A stretch of DNA of 64,000 nt, taken from assembly GCA_016213785.1 (NCBI GenBank), contig JACQZQ010000019.1, positions 58,394 to 122,393 of the forward strand. Direction: 5' to 3'. Shown here piece by piece: positions 1 through 9,591 of this stretch. The notes below the pieces were generated by a model. The model saw only the letters and a list, made by a program, of their open reading frames with translations. It searched no databases and was not told the origin of the DNA. Made by a program: the position numbers and the translations under genes. The stretch's first letter is position 1, and each line of letters begins with the position of its first letter. This stretch comes from Acidobacteriota bacterium (GTDB lineage Bacteria > Acidobacteriota > Blastocatellia > Chloracidobacteriales > JADJPF01).

Positions 1-754
1 GAGCTTGTGCACGGGCTGCTTCGGCTTGTGCTGATTGGATGCTTGTTTGAGCTTGTCGAATTTGTTGTTCAATAGCAGAGGCTTGAGCAGCACGAATTGT
101 TGGATTATCAAGGTTTGCTTGAGCAGCAAGTAAAGCCCCTTTTGCAGCTTCAACTTGCTTACTAGCAGCATCTACAACAGCTTTTTGTGTTTCTGTTGCA
201 GTTCTAGCTTGTCTACCTTCACGAGCGGGCATATCACCACTAGCAACTAAAGCGCTAAATTTTTCTTCATCATAAAGAGCTTGTTGATAAGCAGCTTTTG
301 CTTGAGCAAGATTAGCTTCAGCTGCTGCAACAAGCGATTGAGCTTGACTAATACGGCCTTCAGCATCAAGCTTTGCTTGACTTACTCCCAAACGGCTTTG
401 CTGGAGTTCTGCTTGTAGAACAGCAATTTGTTGTTGTGCTTGAAGGACTTTTGCTTGAGCTTGATCAACCATTGATTGAGCTTGTTGTTCACGTGCTTTT
501 AGCTGTTCATCATCAAGCATTGCAATTAATTGGCCTGCTTTTACTTGATCACCTTCTCGAACTGTTATCTCACGAATACGCCCAGTAGTTTTTGCTGCAA
601 TAGTGGCATCATCACTTTCTATACGGCCACTTACCATAATTATGTTGTTTTGATCTATAGGCTTATTTAAGAAAAAGCCTCCAGCAAAAATTGTTATACT
701 TAAGAGCACAATAAAAATAGCTAGCAATCTAAAGAATTGTTTTGGTTTCGTCAT
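1..754 (-). CDS. HlyD-family efflux periplasmic adaptor (partial, C-terminus outside window)
   Basis: Membrane-fusion (adaptor) subunit that would bridge an inner-membrane exporter to the TolC-like channel encoded just upstream. Read directly on the minus strand: ATG at 754-752 preceded by GGAG in AATTGGAGAAAAAT. The N-terminus (MTKPKQFFRLLAIFIVLL) is a single membrane anchor. A biotinyl-lipoyl half follows around residues 40-80 with the typical VSGRIESDDATIAAKTTGRI and VREGDQVKAGQLIAMLDD stretches, then a long Ala/Gln-rich coiled-coil hairpin from about residue 80 that is still continuing at the window edge. 251 codons are visible. It follows the TolC gene by 71 bp in the same direction, so it belongs to the STAS-TolC-HlyD operon. 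The transport ATPase or permease is presumably beyond position 1. Confidence 0.9.
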   Translation of the reverse strand, partial: MTKPKQFFRLLAIFIVLLSITIFAGGFFLNKPIDQNNIIMVSGRIESDDATIAAKTTGRIREITVREGDQVKAGQLIAMLDDEQLKAREQQAQSMVDQAQAKVLQAQQQIAVLQAELQQSRLGVSQAKLDAEGRISQAQSLVAAAEANLAQAKAAYQQALYDEEKFSALVASGDMPAREGRQARTATETQKAVVDAASKQVEAAKGALLAAQANLDNPTIRAAQASAIEQQIRQAQTSIQSAQAEAARAQA

Positions 755-825
755 ATTTTTCTCCAATTAAATTATTGTCTAGGTGTAAAGTGTTAGTGAC
801 AGGTGGACAGATAAATCAATAAATA

Positions 826-2514
826 TTATTGGTTTATCACTATGTTTTTATTTGATAGGGTTGTTGAAAGTGTACGCTCAAGATCTGTAATGGCTTTGTT
901 ATAATCTGTAAGAGCTTTTAATTTTCGTCCTCTTGCTAGTGAAAGCGCATTTTGACGATCAAGGATAAGAAAATTAGTAGAAAGCCCAGCTTCAAATTTA
1001 CGTTGTTCAGCCTGATATTGAAGTTCAGCATTTGTATAAGAATTACTTGCTGCTTCAACTCGGCGATAAGCTGTAGAAACGCTTTGCAATACATTACGGA
1101 CTTCAACTTCTATTGCTTGTTGTGTACGTTCTTGTTCAACACTAATTTGTCTTTCTTGGGCAAATGCTTGACCAAGTTGGGCTTTTGCAGTGCGATTTCC
1201 AAGAGCAAAGTTAATATTGATGCCTACTTGCCAACTATTAAACTTATTTTCAAATAGATTTTTTAAGCTTTCTTTATAACCACCAATAAATCTTGACTCA
1301 ACACTATTATTAAATGATGAAGTAATTAAAGGTAGTCCAGCCAATTGTGAAAGCTGATTTATACGATTAAATAAAGGCTGATTAGCTGTTGTAATAGGGT
1401 CAAGAGTAGTTCGTTTACTACCTGCAAGCCCAGTACTCCCATAACTAGCAATAAAATTTACCTCAGGCTTAATCTGATTTTGAAAATATTCAATATCGAT
1501 TTTATTTAAGTCTGCTTTTACCTTGTATTGCTCCATTTCAGGGCGATTTTGGAAAGCTATTTTTAATGCGTCTTTAAGCTCTATTAATTCAGAGGAATTA
1601 ACTACAGGTTGCTCTACAGGTAAAAACATTGCATTCCAGAGCGTTGACTGGCTAGGTTGTAAAATCAAGGCTTTAAGATTATTTTCTGCACGTTGTACTG
1701 CTTCTAATGCAGCCTCAGCTTCATCAATTCTTCTCTCGATTTCAACACGTGTTGAGATAACATCACTAGGCGCTAGGGTTCCTTTATCAACTAGACGTTG
1801 ATTTTGCTCAAGCTGGGTTTGTGCTAATTCAACGGCTTCGCGCTTTATTTCTTCATTACGATATGAAAAAACAAGATCCCAATAAGAATTTCTTACTTGA
1901 GTAATAATCTCAATTACACGTTTTCTAAACTCAATATCAGAAAGAGCTAGTTTTTTAGAGCTAATTTTGATTTTATGGCGTTCTGAATCAATTTTGCGGT
2001 TACGTAGTAATGGTTGAGTAAAGTCTAAAACAAGCCCAGTTCTATATTCAGGGTTAAGTGAATTAAATAAGTTATCACTAGTAAGCCTATTGCTTTCAAG
2101 AGTTACTTTAAGATCTGATCCTTGCCAAGGCAAACGCTTAAAAAATGTAGCTGTAGTATTTAATCCAGAACTTTCTAGTTTTCCATTTTCACCACCTGCT
2201 AAAAGTGAGGTTACAGGGCTATTACGGTGATTATAAGAAAATCTTAAATCTAGGGTTGGATCAAAAATTCCTTGTGTTGCTGCTAAATCAAATTCACTTC
2301 GTTTTATATTAATTCGCTCAACTTCAATATCGCGGTTATTTTCTAAAGCTAGCCTAACGGCTTCTTCTATTGTTAGTTGAATAGAGTTTTGGCTATTAAC
2401 TCCAATTCGTTCTTTAGCTTGACTTTGTAAAAGTGTTGATTTATCAGGTGTTTGTGCTTGTGTGTTTTTAGCTATTAGTATTAGTAAAATCAATAGTGTA
2501 AGTTTTTTGCCCAT
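826..2514 (-). CDS. TolC-family outer-membrane efflux channel
   Basis: Outer-membrane exit duct of a tripartite exporter. 562 aa with a clear signal peptide (MGKKLTLLILLILIAKNTQA). The mature protein has the duplicated outer-membrane-efflux-protein layout: the first repeat starts near LTIEEAVRLALENNRDIEV (about residues 45-65). Long amphipathic helices rich in Gln/Glu/Arg follow, and the second repeat starts near ELKDALKIAFQNRPEMEQ. The end is a helical segment containing KFEAGLSTNFLILDRQNAL, a typical TolC-family motif. It is somewhat longer than E. coli TolC because of an insert around residues 350-420. The start codon lies 2 bp after the STAS gene stop and the HlyD gene follows, so the three are almost certainly cotranscribed from the sigma54 promoter at 2834-2849. 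The exported substrate cannot be read from sequence. Confidence 0.92.
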   Translation of the reverse strand: MGKKLTLLILLILIAKNTQAQTPDKSTLLQSQAKERIGVNSQNSIQLTIEEAVRLALENNRDIEVERINIKRSEFDLAATQGIFDPTLDLRFSYNHRNSPVTSLLAGGENGKLESSGLNTTATFFKRLPWQGSDLKVTLESNRLTSDNLFNSLNPEYRTGLVLDFTQPLLRNRKIDSERHKIKISSKKLALSDIEFRKRVIEIITQVRNSYWDLVFSYRNEEIKREAVELAQTQLEQNQRLVDKGTLAPSDVISTRVEIERRIDEAEAALEAVQRAENNLKALILQPSQSTLWNAMFLPVEQPVVNSSELIELKDALKIAFQNRPEMEQYKVKADLNKIDIEYFQNQIKPEVNFIASYGSTGLAGSKRTTLDPITTANQPLFNRINQLSQLAGLPLITSSFNNSVESRFIGGYKESLKNLFENKFNSWQVGININFALGNRTAKAQLGQAFAQERQISVEQERTQQAIEVEVRNVLQSVSTAYRRVEAASNSYTNAELQYQAEQRKFEAGLSTNFLILDRQNALSLARGRKLKALTDYNKAITDLERTLSTTLSNKNIVINQ

Positions 2515-2516
2515 AA

Positions 2517-2801
2517 TTATTCCTTTTTTCCTTTTAATTTAATCTCTTCTACAATGGCTTTAATTAGCAAGCTATCAGCTAGTAGTTCTGCTCCGTTTTG
2601 GTATAGCAAAGTCAAAAGCGCTTTACCTTCAGCATCGATAAAAGTGACATTTCTTAAGTCAATTTGACGATATCGCTTTTTTTCACAAATAAAACTTTCT
2701 TGCCAAAAAAGCAGTAATTCTTTAACCCAATCACGAGTTAATGCACCTTCAAGCTTAACCGTAATAGATTTGTCATTGCTTTCAGAGGTAATTTTCATCA
2801 T
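2517..2801 (-). CDS. Small STAS-domain protein leading an efflux operon
   Basis: 94-aa single-domain protein resembling STAS (anti-anti-sigma/SpoIIAA-like) folds: an N-terminal strand (SITVKLEGALTRDWVKEL), a central strand and loop (RQIDLRNVTFIDAEGKALLTLLYQNGAEL, about residues 47-75) and a last helix. The IDLRNVTFIDAEG segment occupies the position of the STAS phosphorylation loop but has no Ser/Thr immediately after the Asp, so classical kinase-switch regulation is doubtful. It starts with ATGATG at 2801 behind GGAG at 2811-2814, and is the first gene after the sigma54 promoter. Similar small STAS-like proteins precede TolC/HlyD genes in related bacteria by my recollection; the role there is unknown. 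Confidence 0.8.
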   Translation of the reverse strand: MMKITSESNDKSITVKLEGALTRDWVKELLLFWQESFICEKKRYRQIDLRNVTFIDAEGKALLTLLYQNGAELLADSLLIKAIVEEIKLKGKKE

Positions 2802-2833
2802 TGTTTTTATCTCCGTTCGACACTTTCACTAAT

Positions 2834-2849
2834 GGCAAATCTCTAGCCA
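2834..2849 (-). promoter_or_regulatory. Sigma54 (-24/-12) promoter of the STAS-tolC-hlyD operon
   Basis: Minus-strand sequence TGGCTAGAGATTTGCC fits the RpoN consensus TGGCAC-N5-TTGCA: the invariant GG and GC are separated by exactly 10 bp. The predicted start is near 2823, giving a leader of about 22 nt containing GGAG before the ATG at 2801. Three activator-like dyads lie about 120-180 bp upstream and a sigma54 activator gene ends just beyond them. Confidence 0.75.
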
Positions 2850-2968
2850 CAAGATTCTTTACAAGCAAGAAAATATGCAAAAACTTGTAACTTTAGTTAT
2901 AGCAATCATTTAGTAAATAGATTTATTGAATAAAGAAATAACTAAAAAGGTTTTTAAGGAAAAATATC

Positions 2969-3016
2969 TGCCGATATTTCGGTAATGCCGATATTTCGGC
3001 AGCCGAAATGTCGGCA
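2969..3016. promoter_or_regulatory. Three tandem 16-bp dyads: probable enhancer (UAS) for the sigma54 activator
   Basis: Three copies of an inverted repeat stand nearly back to back: TGCCGATATTTCGGTA (2969-2984), TGCCGATATTTCGGCA (2986-3001, perfect 6-bp arms with a 4-bp centre) and AGCCGAAATGTCGGCA (3001-3016). Centres are 17 and 15 bp apart. The inner ATTTCG/CGAAAT core resembles, from memory, the E. coli FhlA site CATTTCGTACGAAATG, which agrees with the FhlA-like regulator encoded next to it. The location between regulator and promoter suits an enhancer. A terminator role for the second/third pair is possible but no T-tract follows. Confidence 0.72.
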
Positions 3017-3037
3017 CTTTGCATTTTTCTAGAATTT

Positions 3038-5167
3038 TTAAAATGAAGATTGGCGAGTGATTCCAAGTTTTTGCATTTTTGATTGAAGAGTTGAGCGTTT
3101 CATTCCAAGACGAACAGCCGCACCAGTTGGGCCACTTACTACCCAATTAGTTTCACGCAGTACTCTTAGGATATGATCGCGTTCTACATTTTCAAGGGTT
3201 GAAGCTTTTTTAGCTGTAGGCAAAGGAATTTCAGGTATTTTGGGTTTAAGTTCTGTTATAGGAATTTGAAGTTCTAAGCCGCTTGTAAGGATTATTGCAC
3301 GTTCTATAAAATTTTCTAGCTCTCTAATATTTCCAGGCCAATGATATTTAGTTAGTGCTGCCATGGATTCTGATGAAATAGTCTCTATTTTTTTACGCAT
3401 ACGATTAGCAAATTTGCTTGCAAAGTAGCTAACTAATAAGGGGATATCTTCTTGGCGCTCTCTTAAAGGAGGAATATTAATAGGAAAAACATTAAGTCGA
3501 TAATAAAGATCACTACGAAACTCATTATTTTCAACCATTTGCGCAAGGTTGCGGTTAGTTGCTGCTACCAGCCTGACATCAACACGCTGAGTTCGTGTAC
3601 TGCCTAATCGCTCAAATTCTTGTTCTTGCAAAACGCGTAAGAGTTTTGGTTGTAGTTCTAGAGGAATTTCGCCTACTTCATCAAGTAGAAGTGTTCCTTT
3701 ATTAGCAAGTTCAAAGCGTCCTGCGCGTTGGGCAATAGCACCAGTAAAAGCACCTTTTTCATGACCAAAAAGCTCGCTTTCTAATAAACCACTAGGAATT
3801 GCAGCACAGTTTAGTTTTACTAATGTTCGTTCACGTCTTGTGCTTAAATTATGGATTGCACGTGCAATAATTTCTTTTCCTGTTCCAGTTTCGCCATAAA
3901 GTAAAACAGTAGAATCAATTGGAGCTACAGTTTCCACTTGTTTAAGGACTCGTTTAAATGTTGGGCTAGTTCCAATAATCTGCTCAAAGTTCCAAGATGA
4001 GTTAAGTTCTTCTTCAAGATAGAGTTTTTCTTGGGTAAGTTTATTTTTTAATATTTCAATTTCTCGATAAGCCAGTGCGTTTTCGACTGCAATGGCTACT
4101 TGGCTAGAGATATGGTTAAGTAGTTCTAGGTTAGTTTCTGTAAAAGCATTTTGTTTAGTGCTTATTAGCCCTATTACTCCTAGTTTGCGACCATGAGAAA
4201 TTAATGGAGCAAGGCAACAAGACTGGCGACCTCCAGGAAGTAAATGCATATCATCAGCAGGAAATCTTTCTGGATCAGGTTTTTTAAGTAAAAAAGGTTT
4301 TCCAGATGTGTATACAAGACCTCCAGGTGTTCCTTCTAATGGAAAGGTTTTTCCTTCATCAAATCCTTTAGAGTCTGGAGATGAGTAATTGTTTACAAAA
4401 AGTCTTAAATGATTATGCTCTTTTTCATAAAGGGCAATTCCAACTGCTTCAAGGGGAATTAATTTACTTAGGCTTATGCCAATGCTTTTAACTAAGTCTT
4501 TTAGATCAAGATGAGAAACAACAGCATTATTAATATCAAGCAGTAGCCTCCACCTATCACGCTCACTTGCTACTTGTTGCTCAGCTTGACGCGCTCTATC
4601 AAAGTTAAGCGCATTATCTAGAGCAATTGCAATTTGACTAGCAATCTGTGTAAGAAGTAGAGCATCTTCTTGAGTAAAAGCATTTTCAGTTGTACTTACT
4701 ATATTAACTGTCCCTAAGACTTTTCCTCTAGAGGCAAGAGGTGCTGAACAAATTGACTTGATACCATCCTCAATGGTTTTTTTTATTAGCGGAGATTTTA
4801 TTGTTTTAAGTTCTTGATAATTAACAATAACTGTTTGTTGGGAATGTAATACTTTCATTAATGGTAATTCATTATCTATAGGGATTGACATTCCTTCTTG
4901 AACAGGGGGAGTAGCCTTAAACTCTGCTTTAAGCTCTAAGGCATAGGCTTGTAATGTTTCTTTTTCTGCATCATAGAGTGTCATTCCTGCCGCATCACAA
5001 CCAGTAATTTGATAAATAGTCTCAGCAATAACCTTAAAAAGCTCTCTCATATCAAGATGTGATGTTATTTTATTGGCTATTTCAAGTAACAATTTCATTT
5101 GGTTAAACTTACGGCTTAACTCTTCTGTTAAGGCACTTTCTTGGAGTGGAGGCCCTAGATTATTCAT
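3038..5167 (-). CDS. Sigma54-dependent transcriptional activator, GAF-GAF-AAA+-Fis HTH (FhlA-like)
   Basis: 709-aa enhancer-binding protein. Two GAF sensory domains (about residues 25-185 and 205-365) share the marker pattern of ITGCDAAGMTLYD and IPLEAVGIALYE. A linker helix and a complete AAA+ module follow: Walker A GETGTGKE near 425, the sigma54-contacting GAFTGA loop near 472, Walker B LLLDEVGEIPL, and an R-finger region. The C-terminal Fis-type helix-turn-helix contains AAVRLGMKRSTLQSKMQKLGI. No receiver domain is present, so the signal is probably a ligand sensed by the GAFs, as in FhlA/NorR. It lies upstream of, and parallel to, the STAS-TolC-HlyD genes, with dyads and a -24/-12 promoter between them, so it most likely switches on that exporter. 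Confidence 0.93.
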   Translation of the reverse strand: MNNLGPPLQESALTEELSRKFNQMKLLLEIANKITSHLDMRELFKVIAETIYQITGCDAAGMTLYDAEKETLQAYALELKAEFKATPPVQEGMSIPIDNELPLMKVLHSQQTVIVNYQELKTIKSPLIKKTIEDGIKSICSAPLASRGKVLGTVNIVSTTENAFTQEDALLLTQIASQIAIALDNALNFDRARQAEQQVASERDRWRLLLDINNAVVSHLDLKDLVKSIGISLSKLIPLEAVGIALYEKEHNHLRLFVNNYSSPDSKGFDEGKTFPLEGTPGGLVYTSGKPFLLKKPDPERFPADDMHLLPGGRQSCCLAPLISHGRKLGVIGLISTKQNAFTETNLELLNHISSQVAIAVENALAYREIEILKNKLTQEKLYLEEELNSSWNFEQIIGTSPTFKRVLKQVETVAPIDSTVLLYGETGTGKEIIARAIHNLSTRRERTLVKLNCAAIPSGLLESELFGHEKGAFTGAIAQRAGRFELANKGTLLLDEVGEIPLELQPKLLRVLQEQEFERLGSTRTQRVDVRLVAATNRNLAQMVENNEFRSDLYYRLNVFPINIPPLRERQEDIPLLVSYFASKFANRMRKKIETISSESMAALTKYHWPGNIRELENFIERAIILTSGLELQIPITELKPKIPEIPLPTAKKASTLENVERDHILRVLRETNWVVSGPTGAAVRLGMKRSTLQSKMQKLGITRQSSF

Positions 5168-5292
5168 TGCTTGCTTTTTTCCTTCTAATGCGCTTTTGGT
5201 ATTTATTCGGATCTTAGTATATCGTGGCTTGGTATTATATCGTTATTATTCTTCTACTACTGTTTTAGTTTAATTTTAACAAAGGAAATTTT

Positions 5293-6183
5293 ATGGAAAA
5301 ACGGCAGTTTGGAAAAACTGACATGCAAGTAAGTCTACTTGGTTATGGTGGCGCTGAAATAGGCTTTGAAGGCGCAACTCCTGAAGGTGTTAAAGCTCTA
5401 CTTAATGAAGCCTTAGATGCGGGGCTTAATGTTATTGATACAGCAGCCGCTTATCTTACTAGTGAGGAATTAATAGGAAATGCTGTAAGTGGCCGTCGTA
5501 AAGATTTTTATTTATTTACAAAATGCGGTGCTGCTGAGGGCTTTACTAAATTTGATTGGAGCAAAACAGGGCTACTTTCTCATATTGAAACTAGCCTAAG
5601 AGCCTTAAAAACAGACTATGTAGATTTAATTCAACTTCATTCTTGTAGTAGGGAAGTGCTTGAAAAAGGTGAAGCAATTGAAGCCTTAAAACTAGCACAA
5701 GAAAAAGGCTATACTCGTTATATTGGCTATAGCGGCGATGGAGAAGATGCTCTTTATGCAATTAAAACAGGGACTTTTGATACTCTACAAACTTCTATAA
5801 GTATTGCAGATCAAGAGGCTATAGATTTACTACTTCCAGTAGCAAGAGAATATAATTTAGGTGTAATAACTAAGCGTCCAATAGCTAATGCTGTATGGAG
5901 AAATAGCCAAAAACCAGAAAATTCTTATCACCATGTTTATTGGGATAGAATAAAAGAGTTAAATTATGATTTTCTTTCTAGCCCAGAGTCTTTTTCTATT
6001 GCGCTACGATTTACTTTAAGCCAAGCAGGTGTTCATACAGCAATTGTTGGAACAAAACAGCCTGGCCGATGGCAAGCAAATGCTGAAATGTTAAAAGCAG
6101 GAACTCTTTCACATGAAGAAATATCAAAAATTCGCGCTCGTTGGAAAGAAGTAGGTGGTAGCAACTGGAAGGGACAAATCTAA
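5293..6183 (+). CDS. Aldo/keto reductase
   Basis: NAD(P)H-dependent oxidoreductase with a TIM-barrel fold, 296 aa. The catalytic tetrad is visible: D49 and Y54 (NVIDTAAAY), K77 (FTKCG) and H116 (IQLHSCS). The C-terminal cofactor segment AIVGTKQPGRWQANAEML is typical of YajO/YghZ-like AKRs. The start ATG follows AAAGGAAATTTT, a good ribosome site. It is divergent from the sigma54 activator with a 125-bp shared upstream region and is followed by a hairpin at 6198-6223, so it is probably a single-gene unit. The substrate is unknown. Confidence 0.9.
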   Translation: MEKRQFGKTDMQVSLLGYGGAEIGFEGATPEGVKALLNEALDAGLNVIDTAAAYLTSEELIGNAVSGRRKDFYLFTKCGAAEGFTKFDWSKTGLLSHIETSLRALKTDYVDLIQLHSCSREVLEKGEAIEALKLAQEKGYTRYIGYSGDGEDALYAIKTGTFDTLQTSISIADQEAIDLLLPVAREYNLGVITKRPIANAVWRNSQKPENSYHHVYWDRIKELNYDFLSSPESFSIALRFTLSQAGVHTAIVGTKQPGRWQANAEMLKAGTLSHEEISKIRARWKEVGGSNWKGQI

Positions 6184-6197
6184 TAATTATTTGCTAA

Positions 6198-6223
6198 TAG
6201 CCCAGTCGCGTATGGCTGGGCTA
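6198..6223 (+). terminator. Hairpin after the aldo/keto reductase gene
   Basis: Perfect 8-bp inverted repeat TAGCCCAG (6198-6205) and CTGGGCTA (6216-6223) with a 10-nt loop, 15 bp past the stop. No T-run follows, so termination may be weak or Rho-assisted. The arm sequence is shared with the terminator at 40849-40878. Confidence 0.5.
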
Positions 6224-6336
6224 AATGTGCTAAGAAAGATGAGCTTACGTTGACTCTAGAAATAGGGGGGTGCTAAATTAGCTGTTTTACTTTATAAGCA
6301 ATTATTTAAACCTATAGTTTGTAGTTAAAAACTTAA

Positions 6337-9300
6337 ATGCCTAAACGTACAGATATAAAGAAAATCCTCATTATTGGCTCAGGGCCAATTATTATTGGAC
6401 AAGCTTGCGAATTTGATTACTCTGGAACACAGGCTTGTAAGGCTCTAAAACAAGAAGGTTTTGAAGTTGTTTTAGTAAACTCAAATCCTGCTACCATTAT
6501 GACAGACCCAGAGTTTTCTGATCGTACTTACATTGAACCACTAACAGTAGAAACCTTAGCCAAAGTAATTGAAAAAGAACGACCTCAAGCTTTACTTCCA
6601 ACAGTAGGTGGACAAACTGCCCTAAATTTAGCTGTTGCTCTTTCTGAACAAGGAATTTTAGAAAAATACCAAGTAGAATTAATAGGCGCAAAACTCTCAG
6701 CCATCCATATTGCTGAAGACCGTAAATTATTTAAACAAGCTATGGATGAAATTGGCTTGCCAATGCCTAAAGCAGCTTTTGTTAAAACCCTTGACCAAGC
6801 CCTAGCTGCAACAGAGGAAATAGGTTATCCAGCCATTATACGTCCGTCTTTTACCTTAGGGGGATCTGGAGGCGGTATTGCTTATAACACAGAAGAATTT
6901 GTACAAATTGCTGCTACAGGTCTAAGTCTTAGCCCAATTCACGAAATCTTAGTTGAAGAATCAATAATTGGTTGGAAAGAGTATGAGCTTGAGGTAATGC
7001 GCGATCTAGCCGATAACGTTGTAATTGTCTGTTCAATTGAGAACTTTGACCCATTAGGAGTCCATACTGGCGATTCTATTACTGTTGCACCTATTCAAAC
7101 CCTAACAGATCGTGAATATCAAGAAATGCGTGATGCAGCAATTAAAATTATCCGCAAAGTAGGTGTTGAAACTGGAGGTTCAAATATACAATTTGCTGTT
7201 AGCCCTAAAGATGGACAACTACGAATAATAGAAATGAACCCTCGTGTTTCTCGCTCTTCAGCCCTTGCTTCAAAGGCTACTGGGTTTCCTATTGCTAAAA
7301 TTGCTGCTAAATTGGCTCTAGGCTATACACTAGATGAAATTCCTAATGATATTACTAAAAAAACTCCTGCTTGTTTTGAACCAACAATTGATTATGTAGT
7401 AGTAAAAATTCCTAAATGGGCATTTGAAAAATTTCCTGCTACTAAAACTAATTTAGGTACACAAATGAAGTCTGTAGGGGAAATAATGGCTATAGGACGG
7501 ACTTTTAAGGAAGCTTTACTAAAAGGAATCCGTTCTCTTGAACTTGGTAAATCTTGGGATATTGACCAAAGTACTGATGAAGATGAATTAAGAAGACATA
7601 TTGCTAATCCTAATTGGCTTAGGCTAGCTTACCTACGCGAAGCTCTAGATCGTGGTTGGACAATTGACCTACTACATGAATTAACAGGCATTGACATATG
7701 GTTTTTAGACCAACTTAATGAAATTGCTAAAATGCAACTAGAGCTTAAAAAACATAAGCTAGAGACTCTTTCCTGCGAATTGTTTTTTAATGCTAAACAA
7801 ATGGGTTTTTCTGATAGGCGTTTAGCAATACTACTTGGATGTTTAGAAAAGGAAGTAAGAGCAAGACGTTTAGAATTAAATATTAAGCCTGTTTATAAAA
7901 GGGTTGATACTTGTGCAGGAGAATTTGAGTCTTTCACGCCATACCTTTATTCTACTTATGAAGAAGAATGTGAAGCTAATCCAACAAATGAAAAGAAAAT
8001 AATGATTTTGGGTAGCGGCCCAAATCGTATTGGACAAGGAATAGAGTTTGATTATTGTTGCTCCCATGCCAGCTTTGCCTTAAGAAGTATTGGCTATGAA
8101 ACTATTATGGTCAATTGTAACCCAGAGACAGTTTCAACTGACTATGATACCTCAAGTAGGCTTTATTTTGAGCCTGTTACTTTTGAAGATGTAATGCATA
8201 TTGTGGATGTAGAAAAACCCACAGGTGTAATTGTTCAACTAGGTGGGCAGACTCCTCTAAATTTAGCTCTTGAGCTTTTAGAAGCGGGAGTTCCTATTAT
8301 TGGCACATCTCCAGAATCAATTGACTTAGCAGAAGACCGTGAGCGTTTTGGAACTTTATTAAAAGAGTTAAACATTCTACAACCTGCTAGCGGTATGGCT
8401 ACATCAGTTGATGAGGCTATAAAAGTTGCTAGTAAAATAGGCTACCCAGTACTTGTACGGCCTAGTTATGTATTAGGCGGAAGAGCTATGATGATTGTCT
8501 ATGATCAAAATGCCCTAGCCCATTATATGGATAATGCCTTAAAAGCCTCGTTGGGAGCGGTGTTAATTGATAGTTTTCTAGAAAGTGCTATTGAAATAGA
8601 TGTTGATGCGCTTTGTGATGGAGAGACTACGGTAATTGCTGGTATTCAAGAACATATTGAAGAAGCAGGAATCCATTCTGGAGACAGTTCTTGTATTATG
8701 CCCGCTTCAATCCCATCTCAAGAATTAGAAGTAATGAGAGATTATACTAGAAAACTAGCAAAAGCACTTAAAGTTGTTGGATTAATGAATATTCAATTTG
8801 CTATTAAGTCAGGAAAGGTTTATGTTCTAGAGGTTAATCCCCGTGCATCACGTACAGTTCCTTTTGTTAGTAAAGCTACAGGTGTTCCTATTGCTAAAAT
8901 AGCATCACTATTAATGGTTGGCCGTAAATTAGCAGAGTTTAACTTAGCTCCTGAGCTTGAAGTAAAAAGATGCCAGGTAAAAACCCCTGTATTTCCTTTT
9001 GCTAAATTTCCTGGAGTTGATCCTGTACTTGGGCCAGAAATGCGTTCTACAGGTGAAGTAATGGGAATAGCCGATAATTTTGGCGCAGCCTATCTTAAAG
9101 CTCAATATGGTGCTGGAAACCGCCTGCCTTCATCAGGTAAAGTGTTTATTAGTGTAAATAATGATCATAAAGATGCTGTTATAGATATTGCTCGTAGGCT
9201 ACAAGACTTAGGCTTTAAGATAATAGCAACTCGTGGGACTAGGGATTCATTATTAAAAGCAGGTATTGATACAGAATTTGTTTTTAAGGTTGAAGAGGGT

Positions 9301-9558
9301 AGACCAAATATTGTAGACCAAATTAAGAGTAAAAAAATCTCTTTAGTAATTAATACACCTTTAGGGAAACATTCCTTTTATGATGAGCGTGCAATTCGTA
9401 GTGCGGCTACACAATATTCTGTCCCTTGTATTACTACTATTACAGGAGCAAAAGCTGTAGTTAGCGCTATTGAAGCACTACAAAAAGAACCTCTAAATGT
9501 AGGTTATTTACAAGAATACCATCAAAACCCAAATTATATTTTTGGTACACAAAACTAA
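6337..9558 (+). CDS. carB: Carbamoyl-phosphate synthase large subunit
   Basis: Makes carbamoyl phosphate from bicarbonate, ATP and ammonia supplied by the CarA glutaminase, feeding arginine and pyrimidine synthesis. 1073 aa, the same length as E. coli CarB. It shows two homologous halves, each with a pre-ATP-grasp start ([23 protein letters not shown] near residue 8; [22 protein letters not shown] near 551) and an ATP-grasp domain ([16 protein letters not shown] and [16 protein letters not shown]). The C-terminal MGS-like allosteric domain starts near 935. No Shine-Dalgarno is visible before the ATG (TTAAAAACTTAA). carA is not in the window, so the subunits are unlinked here. Confidence 0.97.
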   Translation: MPKRTDIKKILIIGSGPIIIGQACEFDYSGTQACKALKQEGFEVVLVNSNPATIMTDPEFSDRTYIEPLTVETLAKVIEKERPQALLPTVGGQTALNLAVALSEQGILEKYQVELIGAKLSAIHIAEDRKLFKQAMDEIGLPMPKAAFVKTLDQALAATEEIGYPAIIRPSFTLGGSGGGIAYNTEEFVQIAATGLSLSPIHEILVEESIIGWKEYELEVMRDLADNVVIVCSIENFDPLGVHTGDSITVAPIQTLTDREYQEMRDAAIKIIRKVGVETGGSNIQFAVSPKDGQLRIIEMNPRVSRSSALASKATGFPIAKIAAKLALGYTLDEIPNDITKKTPACFEPTIDYVVVKIPKWAFEKFPATKTNLGTQMKSVGEIMAIGRTFKEALLKGIRSLELGKSWDIDQSTDEDELRRHIANPNWLRLAYLREALDRGWTIDLLHELTGIDIWFLDQLNEIAKMQLELKKHKLETLSCELFFNAKQMGFSDRRLAILLGCLEKEVRARRLELNIKPVYKRVDTCAGEFESFTPYLYSTYEEECEANPTNEKKIMILGSGPNRIGQGIEFDYCCSHASFALRSIGYETIMVNCNPETVSTDYDTSSRLYFEPVTFEDVMHIVDVEKPTGVIVQLGGQTPLNLALELLEAGVPIIGTSPESIDLAEDRERFGTLLKELNILQPASGMATSVDEAIKVASKIGYPVLVRPSYVLGGRAMMIVYDQNALAHYMDNALKASLGAVLIDSFLESAIEIDVDALCDGETTVIAGIQEHIEEAGIHSGDSSCIMPASIPSQELEVMRDYTRKLAKALKVVGLMNIQFAIKSGKVYVLEVNPRASRTVPFVSKATGVPIAKIASLLMVGRKLAEFNLAPELEVKRCQVKTPVFPFAKFPGVDPVLGPEMRSTGEVMGIADNFGAAYLKAQYGAGNRLPSSGKVFISVNNDHKDAVIDIARRLQDLGFKIIATRGTRDSLLKAGIDTEFVFKVEEGRPNIVDQIKSKKISLVINTPLGKHSFYDERAIRSAATQYSVPCITTITGAKAVVSAIEALQKEPLNVGYLQEYHQNPNYIFGTQN

Positions 9559-9591
9559 TACCAATTTCTTAAGAAAGACTAGTTGTTATAT

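Noticed and set aside
952..1257. Plus-strand 101-codon frame inside the TolC gene
   Set aside because: It is antisense to a well-conserved TolC-family coding region and has no family-like features or ribosome site; it is a shadow frame.
2969..3016. Possible CRISPR-like or terminator structure from the repeated TGCCGATATTTCGG sequence
   Set aside because: The three copies are nearly contiguous dyads without spacers, and no T-run follows the hairpin. Their position between an FhlA-like gene and a sigma54 promoter fits an enhancer better.
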